Assembly: GCA_017395685.1 (NCBI GenBank)
Contig: JAFQOD010000027.1
Span: 1 to 35,844, forward strand
Direction of reading: 5' to 3'
Length of the DNA stretch: 35,844 bases
Origin: Clostridia bacterium
GTDB lineage: Bacteria > Bacillota > Clostridia > Christensenellales > Aristaeellaceae
The notes under the pieces were generated by a model. The model was not told the origin of the DNA and did not search any database. It worked only from the letters and a program-made list of their open reading frames with translations. Shown here in pieces: positions 16,593 to 24,998 of the stretch (position 1 is its first letter; each line of letters opens with the position of its first letter). Position numbers and translations under genes: made by a program.

Positions 16593-17492
16593 ATGGAAAT
16601 GCGGAAAAAGTATAACAGAGGATACCGGATATTCAACATGATCAGCAAAGTGCTGTTGGGGCTTTTTGCACTGATCTGCCTCTTGCCATTCGTGCTGATG
16701 ATTGTTGGTTCCTTCACTGATAACGGCGAAGTTGTACGCGAAGGATATTCTCTTTTCCCCAAGAAATGGTCTACCGGCGCCTACGATATGCTGTTCTCTT
16801 ATCCGGACAATATTATCCGTGCATACCGTAATACCATTATCCAGACGGTGGTTGGCACTTTCATCAGCTTGTTCTGTATCTCTATGACGGGCTACGTTCT
16901 TTCCCGCCAGGATTTTCAGAGCCGCAATGTAATTGCATTCTTCTTCTACTTTACCATGCTCTTTGGCGGCGGCCTGATCCCCTGGTACATCGTGATGAAG
17001 CAGGTGCTGCATCTGTCAAATACGCTGTGGGCCATCATGGTGCCATCGTTCTTCAGTGCATATAACATATTCCTGATGCGCAATTTCATCAAGCAAGGCG
17101 TGCCAAATGAATTGATTGAAAGCTCCAAGCTGGATGGGGCAGGTGACATGCGTGTATTTCTTCAGATTGTGCTGCCTCTTTCCCTGCCGTCCCTTGCAAC
17201 GATTGGTCTGTTTGTTGCTCTGGGATTGTGGAATGACTGGTACCTGTGCATGCTGTTCATTTCAGATTCTGAATTGCAATCGTTGCAGTTTTATCTGTAC
17301 AGCATGCTGAACTCTGCCCGTGCGCTGCGCGAAATCCAGGCACGCAGCGGTATAGTGCTGGATATCAATCTTCCCAGCGAAACATCCAAGCTTGCCATGT
17401 CCATGGTGGCCACCGGCCCCATTCTGCTGGTATATCCCTTCATTCAGCGGTATTTCATCAAGGGCCTGACGGTTGGCGCCGTCAAGGGCTGA
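16593..17492 (+). CDS. Carbohydrate ABC transporter permease, LplC/YtcP type
   Basis: A 299-residue permease of normal length with six predicted membrane segments, the first near residues 20-42 (LLGLFALICLLPFVLMIVGS). The EAA loop is ESSKLDGAGDMRVFLQIVLP near residues 175-195. It ends with the common KGLTVGAVKG tail. It partners with the extended permease just upstream and with the binding protein downstream. This LplB/LplC class usually imports oligosaccharides. No ATPase gene follows. The ribosome site is a GGGGG about ten bases before the ATG, somewhat far. Confidence 0.92.
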   Translation: MEMRKKYNRGYRIFNMISKVLLGLFALICLLPFVLMIVGSFTDNGEVVREGYSLFPKKWSTGAYDMLFSYPDNIIRAYRNTIIQTVVGTFISLFCISMTGYVLSRQDFQSRNVIAFFFYFTMLFGGGLIPWYIVMKQVLHLSNTLWAIMVPSFFSAYNIFLMRNFIKQGVPNELIESSKLDGAGDMRVFLQIVLPLSLPSLATIGLFVALGLWNDWYLCMLFISDSELQSLQFYLYSMLNSARALREIQARSGIVLDINLPSETSKLAMSMVATGPILLVYPFIQRYFIKGLTVGAVKG

Positions 17493-17508
17493 TCTGAATA
17501 ATTGTTAC

Positions 17509-17526
17509 TAAGGCACGGTTGCCTTA
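17509..17526 (+). promoter_or_regulatory. Small hairpin before the binding-protein gene
   Basis: TAAGGCA (17509-17515) pairs with TGCCTTA (17520-17526) around a four-base loop, 22 bases upstream of the binding-protein start. It lacks a T-run. It could mark an RNA processing point or protect the 5' end of the abundant binding-protein message. The evidence is only the perfect stem. Confidence 0.4.
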
Positions 17527-17548
17527 AAAATAAAAAGGAGGTTTCCCC

Positions 17549-19069
17549 ATGAAAAAGATCCTGTCTCTCGTTCTGGTTCTCCTCATGCTTCTGGGTGTGG
17601 CCCCTCTGGCCAGTGCTCAGGAACCCCTGCCCGAAGTAATCGTTTACATGATGGGCGATAAGCCCGCCGATTGTGACATGGTTATGGAAAAGGTTAATGA
17701 AATCCTGGCCAAGGAAGTCGGCTGCACCATGTCCATGAATTTCATCGGCTGGGCCGATTGGGGCGTTGCTTATCAGACCAAACTCAGCGGCGGCGATCCG
17801 ATCGATCTGATTTACAATGCCAGCTGGGCTACCGATAAGGATTATGCCCGCCAGGGTTTCTTCCTGGATCTGACCGATAAGGTTGAAGAAGCTGCTCCCG
17901 AACTGTGGGATATGATCCCCATGGAAGCCTGGGATTTCGCTACCCTGCCCACTGACAAGGGCGACATCATCTATTGCATCCCCACTGCTTATGTCAACTA
18001 CACCAGCGGCGGCATCATCTATCGTCAGGATCTGTGCGAAAAGTACAACCTGCCCGCTCCTGATTCCATTGAAAATGCCTACCTGTATCAGAAGGGCATC
18101 AAGGAAAACTGTCCTGAAATGTACGCCAATATGGACGGCGGCACCCGCAGCTGGGAAATCATGAAGCTGGACAACATGTTCCTGCATTATGAAGAATCCA
18201 CCGGCATCATGATCGGCGCCGTAAAGGAAGAGGGCGAAACCCCCTCCTGGGCAAAGATTGAAAAGTACATTTCTCCCGACAACGAATGGTTCATTGAAGA
18301 ATTGAAGACCGCCAAGAAGTGGGCTGATGAAGGTTTCTGGGATCGCAACTTGTCCTCCAACCCTGTGGACGGCCATGACACTTATTTCAATGAAGGCATG
18401 CTGGGCATGTACTACAATGGCCTGAATATTGACAAGTACTCCGGCAATGTGGGTACCGTGGCCAAGGATCATCCCGATTGGAAGGTCGGCTTTGTGCCTT
18501 ATGGCCTGAAGCAGGGCTATGTGTACTACTCTTCTCCCACCCAGGATGCTACCGCCATTCCCAAGACTGCCCAGAATCCTGCCCTGGCCCTGAAGGTCAT
18601 GGAAGAAATCTATACCAATGAAGAACTGCATCATCTGTTCGCCTATGGTATCAAGGATTATCACTACACTGTAGACGAAAATGGCGCTTATGTCGCCACC
18701 GATGCCGCCTCCAACTTTGGCCAGTATGCCATGAATACCTGGGCCTGGAAGCGCACTGACTTCTTCCTGGAAGGCGCCAAGACCGAAGAAGGCGCCGTTG
18801 TAGATGCTATCAAGGAAAAGATGGCTGCTGCCACTCCTCTGATGCCCACCGGTTTCGCTTTTGACCGTGGCCCCGTAGAAGCCAAGGTTGCTGCTGTTGA
18901 ACAGGTTATCAGCCAGTATCTCACTCCTCTCCGCTACGGCCTGACCAACGATCTGGATGCTGATCTGAAGGTGTTCTTTGAAAAGGCCAATGCAGCCGGT
19001 TTGCAGGAAGTGCAGGATGAATACATCCGTCAGTACAAAGTATACTGCGAAGATAACGGCGTAAAGTAA
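17549..19069 (+). CDS. Extracellular solute-binding protein of the oligosaccharide importer (LplA/LipO type)
   Basis: A 506-residue binding protein that goes with the two permeases before it. Residues 1-23 form a signal peptide ending LASAQ/E, a signal-peptidase-I site with no lipobox cysteine. The mature protein starts LPEVIVYMMGDKPADCDMVM and contains VGCTMSMNFIGWADWGVAYQTKLSGGDPIDLIY, typical of the large binding proteins of the Lpl group. Aromatic residues are frequent, as expected for glycan binding. AAGGAGG precedes the ATG. The gene uses no TTA, CTA or TCA codon, a sign of strong codon selection. A terminator follows. The ligand is probably a beta-gluco-oligosaccharide, by context only. 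Confidence 0.9.
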   Translation: MKKILSLVLVLLMLLGVAPLASAQEPLPEVIVYMMGDKPADCDMVMEKVNEILAKEVGCTMSMNFIGWADWGVAYQTKLSGGDPIDLIYNASWATDKDYARQGFFLDLTDKVEEAAPELWDMIPMEAWDFATLPTDKGDIIYCIPTAYVNYTSGGIIYRQDLCEKYNLPAPDSIENAYLYQKGIKENCPEMYANMDGGTRSWEIMKLDNMFLHYEESTGIMIGAVKEEGETPSWAKIEKYISPDNEWFIEELKTAKKWADEGFWDRNLSSNPVDGHDTYFNEGMLGMYYNGLNIDKYSGNVGTVAKDHPDWKVGFVPYGLKQGYVYYSSPTQDATAIPKTAQNPALALKVMEEIYTNEELHHLFAYGIKDYHYTVDENGAYVATDAASNFGQYAMNTWAWKRTDFFLEGAKTEEGAVVDAIKEKMAAATPLMPTGFAFDRGPVEAKVAAVEQVISQYLTPLRYGLTNDLDADLKVFFEKANAAGLQEVQDEYIRQYKVYCEDNGVK

Positions 19070-19101
19070 TTTAAAAAGAAAAGCTATCGCAATCAAAAAT
19101 G

Positions 19102-19140
19102 CCGCTGCGGTTGCCTTCGGGCAACTGCAGCGGTTTTTTA
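19102..19140 (+). terminator. Terminator of the GH30-ABC transporter operon
   Basis: CCGCTGC-GGTTGCC pairs with GGCAAC-GCAGCGG (19102-19133) around a TTCG-type loop, with one unpaired base, followed by six T residues. It is 32 bases after the binding-protein stop. Confidence 0.92.
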
Positions 19141-19143
19141 TGC

Positions 19144-19180
19144 AAAAAAGAGCAGGCACCAGAGTGATGGTATCTGCTCT
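19144..19180 (-). terminator. Terminator of the deoB-punA operon
   Basis: On the minus strand AGAGCAG (19180-19174) pairs with CTGCTCT (19155-19149), with an inner CCA/TGG stem, and is followed by a T-run (19149-19144). It lies 13 bases after the punA stop, back to back with the previous terminator. Confidence 0.85.
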
Positions 19181-19192
19181 TTACAATGATGC

Positions 19193-20008
19193 TTACATTT
19201 TCCCGATTACGTCAGTGAGCAGAGCGGCAAAATCGCTCCGTACCCGGCGCCCGGTTTCCATTACTTCTTCATGATTGATGGGCTGATCCAATACGCCGGC
19301 AGCCATATTGGTGATGCAGCTGACGCCAAGCACTTCCATACCGGAATGAGCTGCAACAATGGTTTCAGGAACGGTAGACATACCAACAGCGTCTGCACCC
19401 AGTACGCGCACCATGCGGATTTCAGCAGGAGTCTCATAGCAGGGGCCGTTCATCCAGCAGTAAACTCCTTGCTTCAGATCAATACCAAGCTTGCTGGCGG
19501 ATTCAAGAGCAATCGCCTGGAGCGCGGGGGTATACGCCCGGCTGACATCGGGAAAGCGAGGGCCGAAAGCGGAAAGGTTTTCCCCGGTGAGCGGATTTTT
19601 GCCGGAAAGATTGATGTAATCGGTGATCATCATCAGGCAACCGGCAGAAAAATTGGTATTCACACCGCCGGCGGCGTTGGTAACGATCAATTTCTTCACA
19701 CCGAGTTGGGCCATCACGCGGATAGGCAAGGTGACATCCTGCATGGAGTGCCCTTCGTAGCTGTGGAAGCGACCGCTCATCATCATGACCTGCTTGCCGT
19801 TCAGCTTTCCGGAGATCATTTTGCCGGCATGGCCCTGAACTGTGGAAAGAGGGAAGCCAGGGATATCTGCATAGGAGATTTCTTTTGCTTCAGCAAGCTC
19901 GTTGCCAAAATCGCCCAGGCCGCTGCCCAGAATTACTGCAATTTCTGCCTTGCCGATGGCTTTTTCTACTGCTTCTGCGGCAGTGTGAATGCGCTGCATA
20001 TAATCCAT
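19193..20008 (-). CDS. punA: Purine nucleoside phosphorylase, trimeric type
   Basis: A 271-residue enzyme that splits purine nucleosides with phosphate into base and ribose-1-phosphate. It shows the trimeric PNP signatures: VILGSGLGDFG near residue 25, GHAGK, GRFHSYEG, VTNAAGG near 111, GPCYETPAE and GADAVGMSTVPE. The length is normal. Its ATG begins two bases after the deoB stop and the GGAGG lies within the end of deoB, so the two are translated together. DeoB then converts the ribose-1-phosphate product to ribose-5-phosphate. Confidence 0.95.
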   Translation of the reverse strand: MDYMQRIHTAAEAVEKAIGKAEIAVILGSGLGDFGNELAEAKEISYADIPGFPLSTVQGHAGKMISGKLNGKQVMMMSGRFHSYEGHSMQDVTLPIRVMAQLGVKKLIVTNAAGGVNTNFSAGCLMMITDYINLSGKNPLTGENLSAFGPRFPDVSRAYTPALQAIALESASKLGIDLKQGVYCWMNGPCYETPAEIRMVRVLGADAVGMSTVPETIVAAHSGMEVLGVSCITNMAAGVLDQPINHEEVMETGRRVRSDFAALLTDVIGKM

Positions 20009-20010
20009 TT

Positions 20011-21177
20011 TCAGCCCTCCAAAGAAACAAGATAAGATTTAGCGCCGAAACGCTGGGGGAGATCAAAATAATCACAGATGGTGGCAGCGATATCTGCATA
20101 TGTTTCCCGGGTACCGATAGTTTGGAGTGTGGTCATCCTTTTTTTCCAGCAAAGAATGGGGATGTATTCCCGGGTGTGATCTGTTCCGTGATGAGCGGGA
20201 TCACAGCCGTGATCGGCGGTAATGATAATCAGATCATCGTCGCTCATCAAATCATAAAACTCAGGCAGCCTGGAATCAAAATATTCCAGCGCCTTTCCAT
20301 AGCCCTCTACATCCCTGCGATGACCGTATACGGAATCAAAATCCACCAGATTAACGAATAAGAGCCCCTCAAAATCCTGCTTAAGATATTCCAGAGCAGC
20401 ATCGATGCAAGCGGGATTCCCAGCGGCATGATTGCTCCCGGTCAGCCCCTGCAGGGCAAAAATATCTTCGATCTTCCCGACACCCAGAACTTGCTTCCCG
20501 GCCTCTTTGAGGGCATCCAGCATGGTGGGGGCAATGGGAGGAAGGGAGAAGTCGCGGCGGCTGCCAGTACGCTTGAATTGGCCTTTGCAGGGCCCGACGA
20601 AGGGGCGGGCGATCACACGACCGACAGCATGCTGGCCAACCAACTGCTTGCGTGCAATTTCGCAAAGCTCATAAAGTTTTGGAACAGAGATCACATCTTC
20701 ATGGGCAGCGATCTGGAATACACTGTCGGCAGAAGTGTAAACGATGGGATAACCGGTTCGCATATGTTCTTCGCCCAGTTCATCCAGGATGGCAGTGCCG
20801 GATGCAGGCTTATTGCCAAGGGTTTTGGTGCAGATAGCATCCTCAAAGGCGGATATTACATCGGCAGGGAAGCCGTTTGGATATGTGGGGAAGGGATGGG
20901 GCAGTGTGATGCCAGCCATCTCCCAATGTCCGGTAGTGGTATCCTTGCCCATGGATTTTTCGGCAGCACGGCCATAAACGCCTACAGCTTTTTCATCAGC
21001 AGGAATATTCAGCCCGGGAAGATGGCCAAGCCCCAGGGCACGCATATGAGGAATATTCAGGGGCATACGTTCAGCGATATGGCCAAGGGTGTTGGCACCG
21101 GTATCGCCAAAAAGAGCAGCGTCCGGAAGTGCGCCGGCACCGACGCTGTCCAGAACGATCAGGATTACTCGTTTCAT
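20011..21177 (-). CDS. deoB: Phosphopentomutase
   Basis: A 388-residue enzyme of the alkaline-phosphatase superfamily that converts (deoxy)ribose-1-phosphate to the 5-phosphate. The N-terminus VILIVLDSVGAGALPDA carries a manganese ligand. KDTTTGHWEM (near residue 85) holds the threonine phosphorylated in the active enzyme. ITADHGCDP and GTDHTREYIP near the C-terminus carry further metal ligands. I favour the ATG at 21177; the GTG at 21189 overlaps the AAAGGAG site. A TATAAT sits about 30 bases upstream, but cotranscription from scpB is also possible. Confidence 0.95.
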   Translation of the reverse strand: MKRVILIVLDSVGAGALPDAALFGDTGANTLGHIAERMPLNIPHMRALGLGHLPGLNIPADEKAVGVYGRAAEKSMGKDTTTGHWEMAGITLPHPFPTYPNGFPADVISAFEDAICTKTLGNKPASGTAILDELGEEHMRTGYPIVYTSADSVFQIAAHEDVISVPKLYELCEIARKQLVGQHAVGRVIARPFVGPCKGQFKRTGSRRDFSLPPIAPTMLDALKEAGKQVLGVGKIEDIFALQGLTGSNHAAGNPACIDAALEYLKQDFEGLLFVNLVDFDSVYGHRRDVEGYGKALEYFDSRLPEFYDLMSDDDLIIITADHGCDPAHHGTDHTREYIPILCWKKRMTTLQTIGTRETYADIAATICDYFDLPQRFGAKSYLVSLEG

Positions 21178-21209
21178 AATGAAATGCACTCCTTTCTTAA
21201 TCTATAGTA

Positions 21210-21238
21210 ATTATACCCAGTTCATTTGATCGATAACA
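21210..21238 (-). promoter_or_regulatory. Possible promoter of deoB-punA
   Basis: On the minus strand a perfect TATAAT (21215-21210) is preceded at 17 bases by TGTTAT (21238-21233), a poor -35 match. It lies in the 79-base gap after scpB. No terminator separates scpB from deoB, so this may be an internal promoter. Confidence 0.4.
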
Positions 21239-21256
21239 GATGGAGAAGCACTGCGC

Positions 21257-21802
21257 TTAAGGCACCAGAGGATCGGATTCTTCCGTTTGAGTTGTATCCG
21301 GGGGTTTGGGAAGATCGGTAAGGGAAGAAAGGCCGAAGTGGGAAAGAAAAGTATCAGTGGTTCCGTAGAGAATGGGCCGCCCCAGGGTTTCTTTCCGCCC
21401 CACTTCCTCAATTAATCCTTTATTGACCAGGGATTGAACGGAATAATCGCATTTAACGCCACGAACAGCTTCAATCTCTAATTTAGTGACGGGCTGTCGG
21501 TAGGCAACGACGGCCAGGGTTTCCATAGCGGATTGAGAAAGGGACTGCTTTTGAATGGGCTGAAGCAAGCGCTCAACATAGGGTGCATATTCGGCACGGG
21601 TAGAAAGCTGAATATGATTGCCGAATTTCTTGAGGCAGATGCCCCGGCGATGGAAAGAATAATCGCTGTCCAAAGCATCGATAGCCTGTTGGGTTTCCAT
21701 TTCAGTTACTTCAAGGGCGCGCTGTAATTCCCGGATCTCCACAGGCTCGCCAGCGATAAAGAGGATAGCCTCAATCACGTGGGCCAGTTCATGTATATCC
21801 AT
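21257..21802 (-). CDS. scpB: Segregation and condensation protein B
   Basis: A 181-residue protein of the ScpB family with two winged-helix domains. HVIEAILFIAGEPVEIRELQRAL opens the first, and SQSAMETLAVVAYRQPVTKLEIEAVRG begins the second; RPILYGTTDTFLSHFGLSSLTDLP is the usual C-terminal signature. It binds ScpA as part of the SMC complex that organises the chromosome. Its start overlaps the end of scpA by 14 bases. The last 15 or so residues are an acidic tail of no known role. Confidence 0.95.
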   Translation of the reverse strand: MDIHELAHVIEAILFIAGEPVEIRELQRALEVTEMETQQAIDALDSDYSFHRRGICLKKFGNHIQLSTRAEYAPYVERLLQPIQKQSLSQSAMETLAVVAYRQPVTKLEIEAVRGVKCDYSVQSLVNKGLIEEVGRKETLGRPILYGTTDTFLSHFGLSSLTDLPKPPDTTQTEESDPLVP

Positions 21803-22547
21803 CTACTTCAATTTCTCCTTCAGTATTGCCGTCCGGCTGCCGGGGCTCAAGCATCATATCACCGAAAATTCCATCCTGGATTACGGCTGCTCTTCCGAGC
21901 CGCAGAAGCTCCAGAAGGGCAAGGAAAAGCGTTACAACTTCGTCCCGAGAAGGCTGCGGACTGAATAGATCATCAAATCTAACAGGCCCTTTTTTAAGCT
22001 TCTTCAGAATATGAGCGGTGCAGCGGGGCACGGTATATTCATCGCGGACGATGCGGCGTGCCACCTGAATAGGCTCTTCTTCATCGGTCTGGATACGCGC
22101 CATCACCCTTGCAAAGGCTGAAAGAAGGCCATCCAAAGTAAGCCCGGTCAATTCCAGGGTGGGTGGGGGAAGCGGATATTCTTCCGGAAGTTTTTGATAC
22201 ATCAGTGCTGCCGCTTTTTCAAAACCCTGCATATCCTGAGCAATTTGCTTGAAGCGCTGATATTCTTCCAACTGACGGATCAAAGCCTGCTCAGGATCTT
22301 CTTCTTCCGCTTCTTCCTGGCGCGGGAGCAAGGAACGGCTCTTGATTTCCAGAAGGGTAGCCGCCATGGCAATGAATGCACTGGCATCATCCATATCCAG
22401 ATCAGGAGCGTTCTGAACAGATTGAATATATTGATCAGTGACCTGTGATACGAAAATATCACGGATATTGATTTTTGCTTTACCAATCAGAAAGATGAGC
22501 ATATCAAGAGGCCCGTCAAACTGACTTAAATGTAATGTGAGTGCCAT
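21789..22547 (-). CDS. scpA: Segregation and condensation protein A (kleisin)
   Basis: A 252-residue kleisin that bridges the SMC heads with ScpB. The N-terminal part LSQFDGPLDMLIFLIGKAKINIRDI is diagnostic, followed by FIAMAATLLEIKSRSLLP. The C-terminal winged helix is near residues 165-225 (RCTAHILKKLKKGPVRFDDLF, then VVTLFLALLELLRLGRAAV). It begins three bases after the protease stop and overlaps scpB, so the three form one operon. Confidence 0.95.
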   Translation of the reverse strand: MALTLHLSQFDGPLDMLIFLIGKAKINIRDIFVSQVTDQYIQSVQNAPDLDMDDASAFIAMAATLLEIKSRSLLPRQEEAEEEDPEQALIRQLEEYQRFKQIAQDMQGFEKAAALMYQKLPEEYPLPPPTLELTGLTLDGLLSAFARVMARIQTDEEEPIQVARRIVRDEYTVPRCTAHILKKLKKGPVRFDDLFSPQPSRDEVVTLFLALLELLRLGRAAVIQDGIFGDMMLEPRQPDGNTEGEIEVDGYT

Positions 22548-22550
22548 AAA

Positions 22551-23390
22551 TTACCCCAATCCAAAGATCAAAAGGATGCCATTCAGCACCCCGCTCTGAA
22601 CAAAATGAATCACATAACCAAGCAATTTTGAAATAATGTCAGTAAAAAACATGACAGCCATCAAAGCGATCATAATGCCGTTCATTACCCTGGCTGGAAT
22701 ATGCAGCTTACCGCGGAGGAAAATATCATTCATCACATGGTAACCATCTAATGGGGGAATGGGCAGCAGATTGAAAATACAAAGCCCCAGATTGATCATG
22801 GCGAAATTCATGAGAAAGCGCTGAACATAGAGAAGCCAGGGGGTTTTCAGATACGCTTCGAACATTCCGGGAATATAGGATAGCATTTCACCGCTTTCAC
22901 GGATAAAAAGAAGATTCTGGCCGGTAAAAACAGAATAGAAATTAAAGCCGTCAAATGAAAGAAAATCTTTATGTGTGAGAAGTGGCTGTTCCAGTTCCCA
23001 CAATTCAGGCTTCCAGATCAGAAGATTAAGAAGCGTCATGAGGATCATTGTCAAAAAGAAGAGAATAAAATTTAATACGACGCCTGCAATGGATACCAAC
23101 AAATCATCACGACGGTAATTCTTGAAATTACGGGAATTGACAGGAACCGGCCGTGCCCAGCCAAATCCGAAGAGCAGCATAAACAGCGCACCGATAGGAT
23201 CCAGGTGGCGTATAGGATTAAAGGAAAGACGACCAAGCATTTTTGCTGTTGGATCGCCGCATTTCAAAGCGACATATCCATGGGCCAGTTCATGTAGGGT
23301 CAGGGCAATTAAAACAGCTGGAATGCGATATAAAATTGCGATTAAAGCAGTTAAAGGCTCATCGCTTTGAAGCAGGGATAAAATGCTCAA
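22551..23390 (-). CDS. Site-2 protease family (M50) membrane metalloprotease
   Basis: A 279-residue polytopic membrane protein of the S2P/M50 group often found next to scpA. The zinc motif is HELAH (His33, Glu34, His37) in the first conserved segment, and [12 protein letters not shown] near residue 220 gives the third ligand, so it looks active. About five or six membrane segments are predicted. Residues about 120-185 form a long loop between segments. The start is TTG at 23390, with AAGGAG about 11 bases upstream; this is a weak start and the exact residue is uncertain. It is first in the M50-scpA-scpB operon. The substrate is unknown. Confidence 0.88.
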   Translation of the reverse strand: MSILSLLQSDEPLTALIAILYRIPAVLIALTLHELAHGYVALKCGDPTAKMLGRLSFNPIRHLDPIGALFMLLFGFGWARPVPVNSRNFKNYRRDDLLVSIAGVVLNFILFFLTMILMTLLNLLIWKPELWELEQPLLTHKDFLSFDGFNFYSVFTGQNLLFIRESGEMLSYIPGMFEAYLKTPWLLYVQRFLMNFAMINLGLCIFNLLPIPPLDGYHVMNDIFLRGKLHIPARVMNGIMIALMAVMFFTDIISKLLGYVIHFVQSGVLNGILLIFGLG

Positions 23391-23425
23391 TTCAGATCTT
23401 TCTCCTTACAAAAATTCACTATTAT

Positions 23426-23454
23426 ATTATACTGCAAAATATATGAAAACACAA
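23426..23454 (-). promoter_or_regulatory. Promoter of the M50-scpA-scpB operon
   Basis: On the minus strand TTGTGT (23454-23449) and TATAAT (23431-23426) are 17 bases apart, about 36 bases before the TTG start. Confidence 0.65.
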
Positions 23455-23534
23455 GAGCATCAATATGGAGCAAAACGATCGATCTTAGATGAATGAATAA
23501 AATGCGCAATATATCGATGATACAAAACCCATAC

Positions 23535-23563
23535 TTTACAATTGCCGAAAAATCCGTTATGAT
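23535..23563 (+). promoter_or_regulatory. Promoter of the DeoR-family regulator gene
   Basis: TTTACA (23535-23540) and TATGAT (23558-23563) are separated by 17 bases, 37 bases before the start codon. It is divergent from the M50 promoter about 80 bases away. Confidence 0.7.
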
Positions 23564-23599
23564 GAAAAATATAAGAATGACTTACGGAGGGGAGTAAGT

Positions 23600-24379
23600 A
23601 TGGAACGCACCGCCTATATTCCTGCAGAAAGACAAAAGAAAATTATTGAATATATAGAAGACAATACCAGTGCCCAAATCCATGAATTGGCAGAAAAATT
23701 CCGCGTCTCTGAAGCAACTGTCCGCCGGGATCTGGATGATCTGGATCGGCAAGGTGCTATTCGCCGTACACACGGCGGAGCGATCAAAATGGACCGCAGT
23801 ACTTCGTATGAACACATGTATGCAGAGAAAATCGATCTGATGACGGATGAAAAGCAGCGGATTGCCGAAAGGGCTGTGCTTCTTGTGCATCCCGGGGATA
23901 CGATTATCATTGATTCTGGTACGACCACATTCTATATTGCTCAGGCGCTCTCAAGGCTCGAAAATCTGACGCTGATCACCAACGATTTGTTCATCGCCAG
24001 CCAAACCCCTATTCATCCCTCCAGCACGATGATTGTTACCGGCGGCATGCGGCGGCAAGGAAGACAAGAATTGGTAGGCACGCTGACCGAAAATTTTCTT
24101 CGGGACACCCATGTCGATATTGCATTTATCGGCGCCGATGGATTGGATGTTCATGCCGGCATCACAAATGCTAATTTCTCTGAAATTGGCATCAAACGCC
24201 TGATGCTGAAATCTGCTTTGCGGAGCATTCTGGTAGCCGATCACAGTAAATTCGGGCGGATTGCGCTGGCGAGGATATGCGATATGCAGGAACCGGATTT
24301 GATTCTGACAGACAGTGGACTGGACGAAGAAACGATCAATAAGATTAAAAAGTTACAATTGGAAATTGAAATGGCATAA
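23600..24379 (+). CDS. DeoR-family transcriptional regulator
   Basis: A 259-residue regulator of the DeoR/GlpR type. The winged helix is at residues about 8-62 (RQKKIIEYIEDNTSAQIHELAEKFRVSEATVRRDLDDLD, then GAIRRTHGGA). The sensor domain has DSGTTTFYIAQAL, VTGGMRRQGRQELVGT, IGADGLD and LVADHSKFGR, the sugar-phosphate-binding features of the family. GGAGGGGAG precedes the ATG. It stands alone between the M50 operon and nrdR; no sugar kinase or transporter is adjacent, so its target is not shown by context. Terminators flank its 3' end. Confidence 0.92.
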   Translation: MERTAYIPAERQKKIIEYIEDNTSAQIHELAEKFRVSEATVRRDLDDLDRQGAIRRTHGGAIKMDRSTSYEHMYAEKIDLMTDEKQRIAERAVLLVHPGDTIIIDSGTTTFYIAQALSRLENLTLITNDLFIASQTPIHPSSTMIVTGGMRRQGRQELVGTLTENFLRDTHVDIAFIGADGLDVHAGITNANFSEIGIKRLMLKSALRSILVADHSKFGRIALARICDMQEPDLILTDSGLDEETINKIKKLQLEIEMA

Positions 24380-24380
24380 A

Positions 24381-24413
24381 AAAGCGGGCCGCCGGAAAGG
24401 CAGGCCCGTTTTT
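24381..24413. terminator. Bidirectional terminator between the DeoR gene and nrdR
   Basis: CGGGCC (24385-24390) pairs with GGCCCG (24403-24408), with an inner GCC/GGC stem. It is followed by five T residues on the plus strand and by a T-run on the minus strand. It serves two converging genes. Confidence 0.9.
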
Positions 24414-24423
24414 GTGAGGCGAC

Positions 24424-24888
24424 TTATTTATCATCCCGATCGCTGATCAGGGATTTCAGCTCATGCATAAAAGTAGGAATATCAGTAAAGGAACGATAAA
24501 CAGAGGCAAAACGGATATACGCTACTTCGTCCAGTGAGCGAAGAGAATCCATGATCATTTCGCCGATCTGGCGGGTGGTGATTTCTTCCTGCAGGGTGTT
24601 ATACGCCACCTGCTCAATGGAATTGACGATTTTTTCGATTTCTGCGGCGGAAACCGGGCGCTTGTGGCAGGCAGCGATGATACCGCTGCGAACCTTATTA
24701 GCATCGAATAATTCGCGGGAATTATCCTTCTTGATGACCAGAAGCTGCTGTACTTCTACCTTTTCATAGGTGGTGAAACGGCGGCCGCAGTTGATACATT
24801 CTCTGCGGCGACGGATAGAATTGCCATCATCAGTGGGCCTGGAATCAACAACGCGGCTATCAGCGCAGTTACAGAATTGACATTTCAT
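24424..24888 (-). CDS. nrdR: Transcriptional repressor NrdR
   Basis: A 154-residue repressor of ribonucleotide reductase genes. The N-terminal zinc ribbon uses Cys3, Cys6, Cys31 and Cys34, with RRRECINCGRRFTTYE as the family signature. The ATP-cone follows at residues about 48-138 (VIKKDNSRELFDANKVRSGI). It senses ATP and dATP. No NrdR boxes or nrd genes are in this window, so its targets lie elsewhere. It has its own promoter at 24939-24967. GAGGGTG precedes the ATG. Confidence 0.97.
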   Translation of the reverse strand: MKCQFCNCADSRVVDSRPTDDGNSIRRRRECINCGRRFTTYEKVEVQQLLVIKKDNSRELFDANKVRSGIIAACHKRPVSAAEIEKIVNSIEQVAYNTLQEEITTRQIGEMIMDSLRSLDEVAYIRFASVYRSFTDIPTFMHELKSLISDRDDK

Positions 24889-24938
24889 TTGTATTACACC
24901 CTCTTCAATATTCAGTGCTCAGTTAAAGTGATGGCTAT

Positions 24939-24967
24939 ATCATACCATGGTTCTTATTATTTGTCCA
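24939..24967 (-). promoter_or_regulatory. Promoter of nrdR
   Basis: On the minus strand TGGACA (24967-24962) and TATGAT (24944-24939) are 17 bases apart, about 50 bases before the nrdR start. Confidence 0.65.
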
Positions 24968-24998
24968 TCCATATTGGAAATACTGGAGAAAGGATGGA

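Noticed and set aside
17444-19159. 571-codon open frame antisense to the second sugar-binding protein
   Set aside because: Same cause: codon-register shadow of a highly biased gene. It runs through two terminators and lacks a start signal.
23391-23599. A small RNA or riboswitch upstream of the DeoR gene
   Set aside because: Only two ordinary promoters and short CGAT repeats are visible; no stable fold was found by eye.
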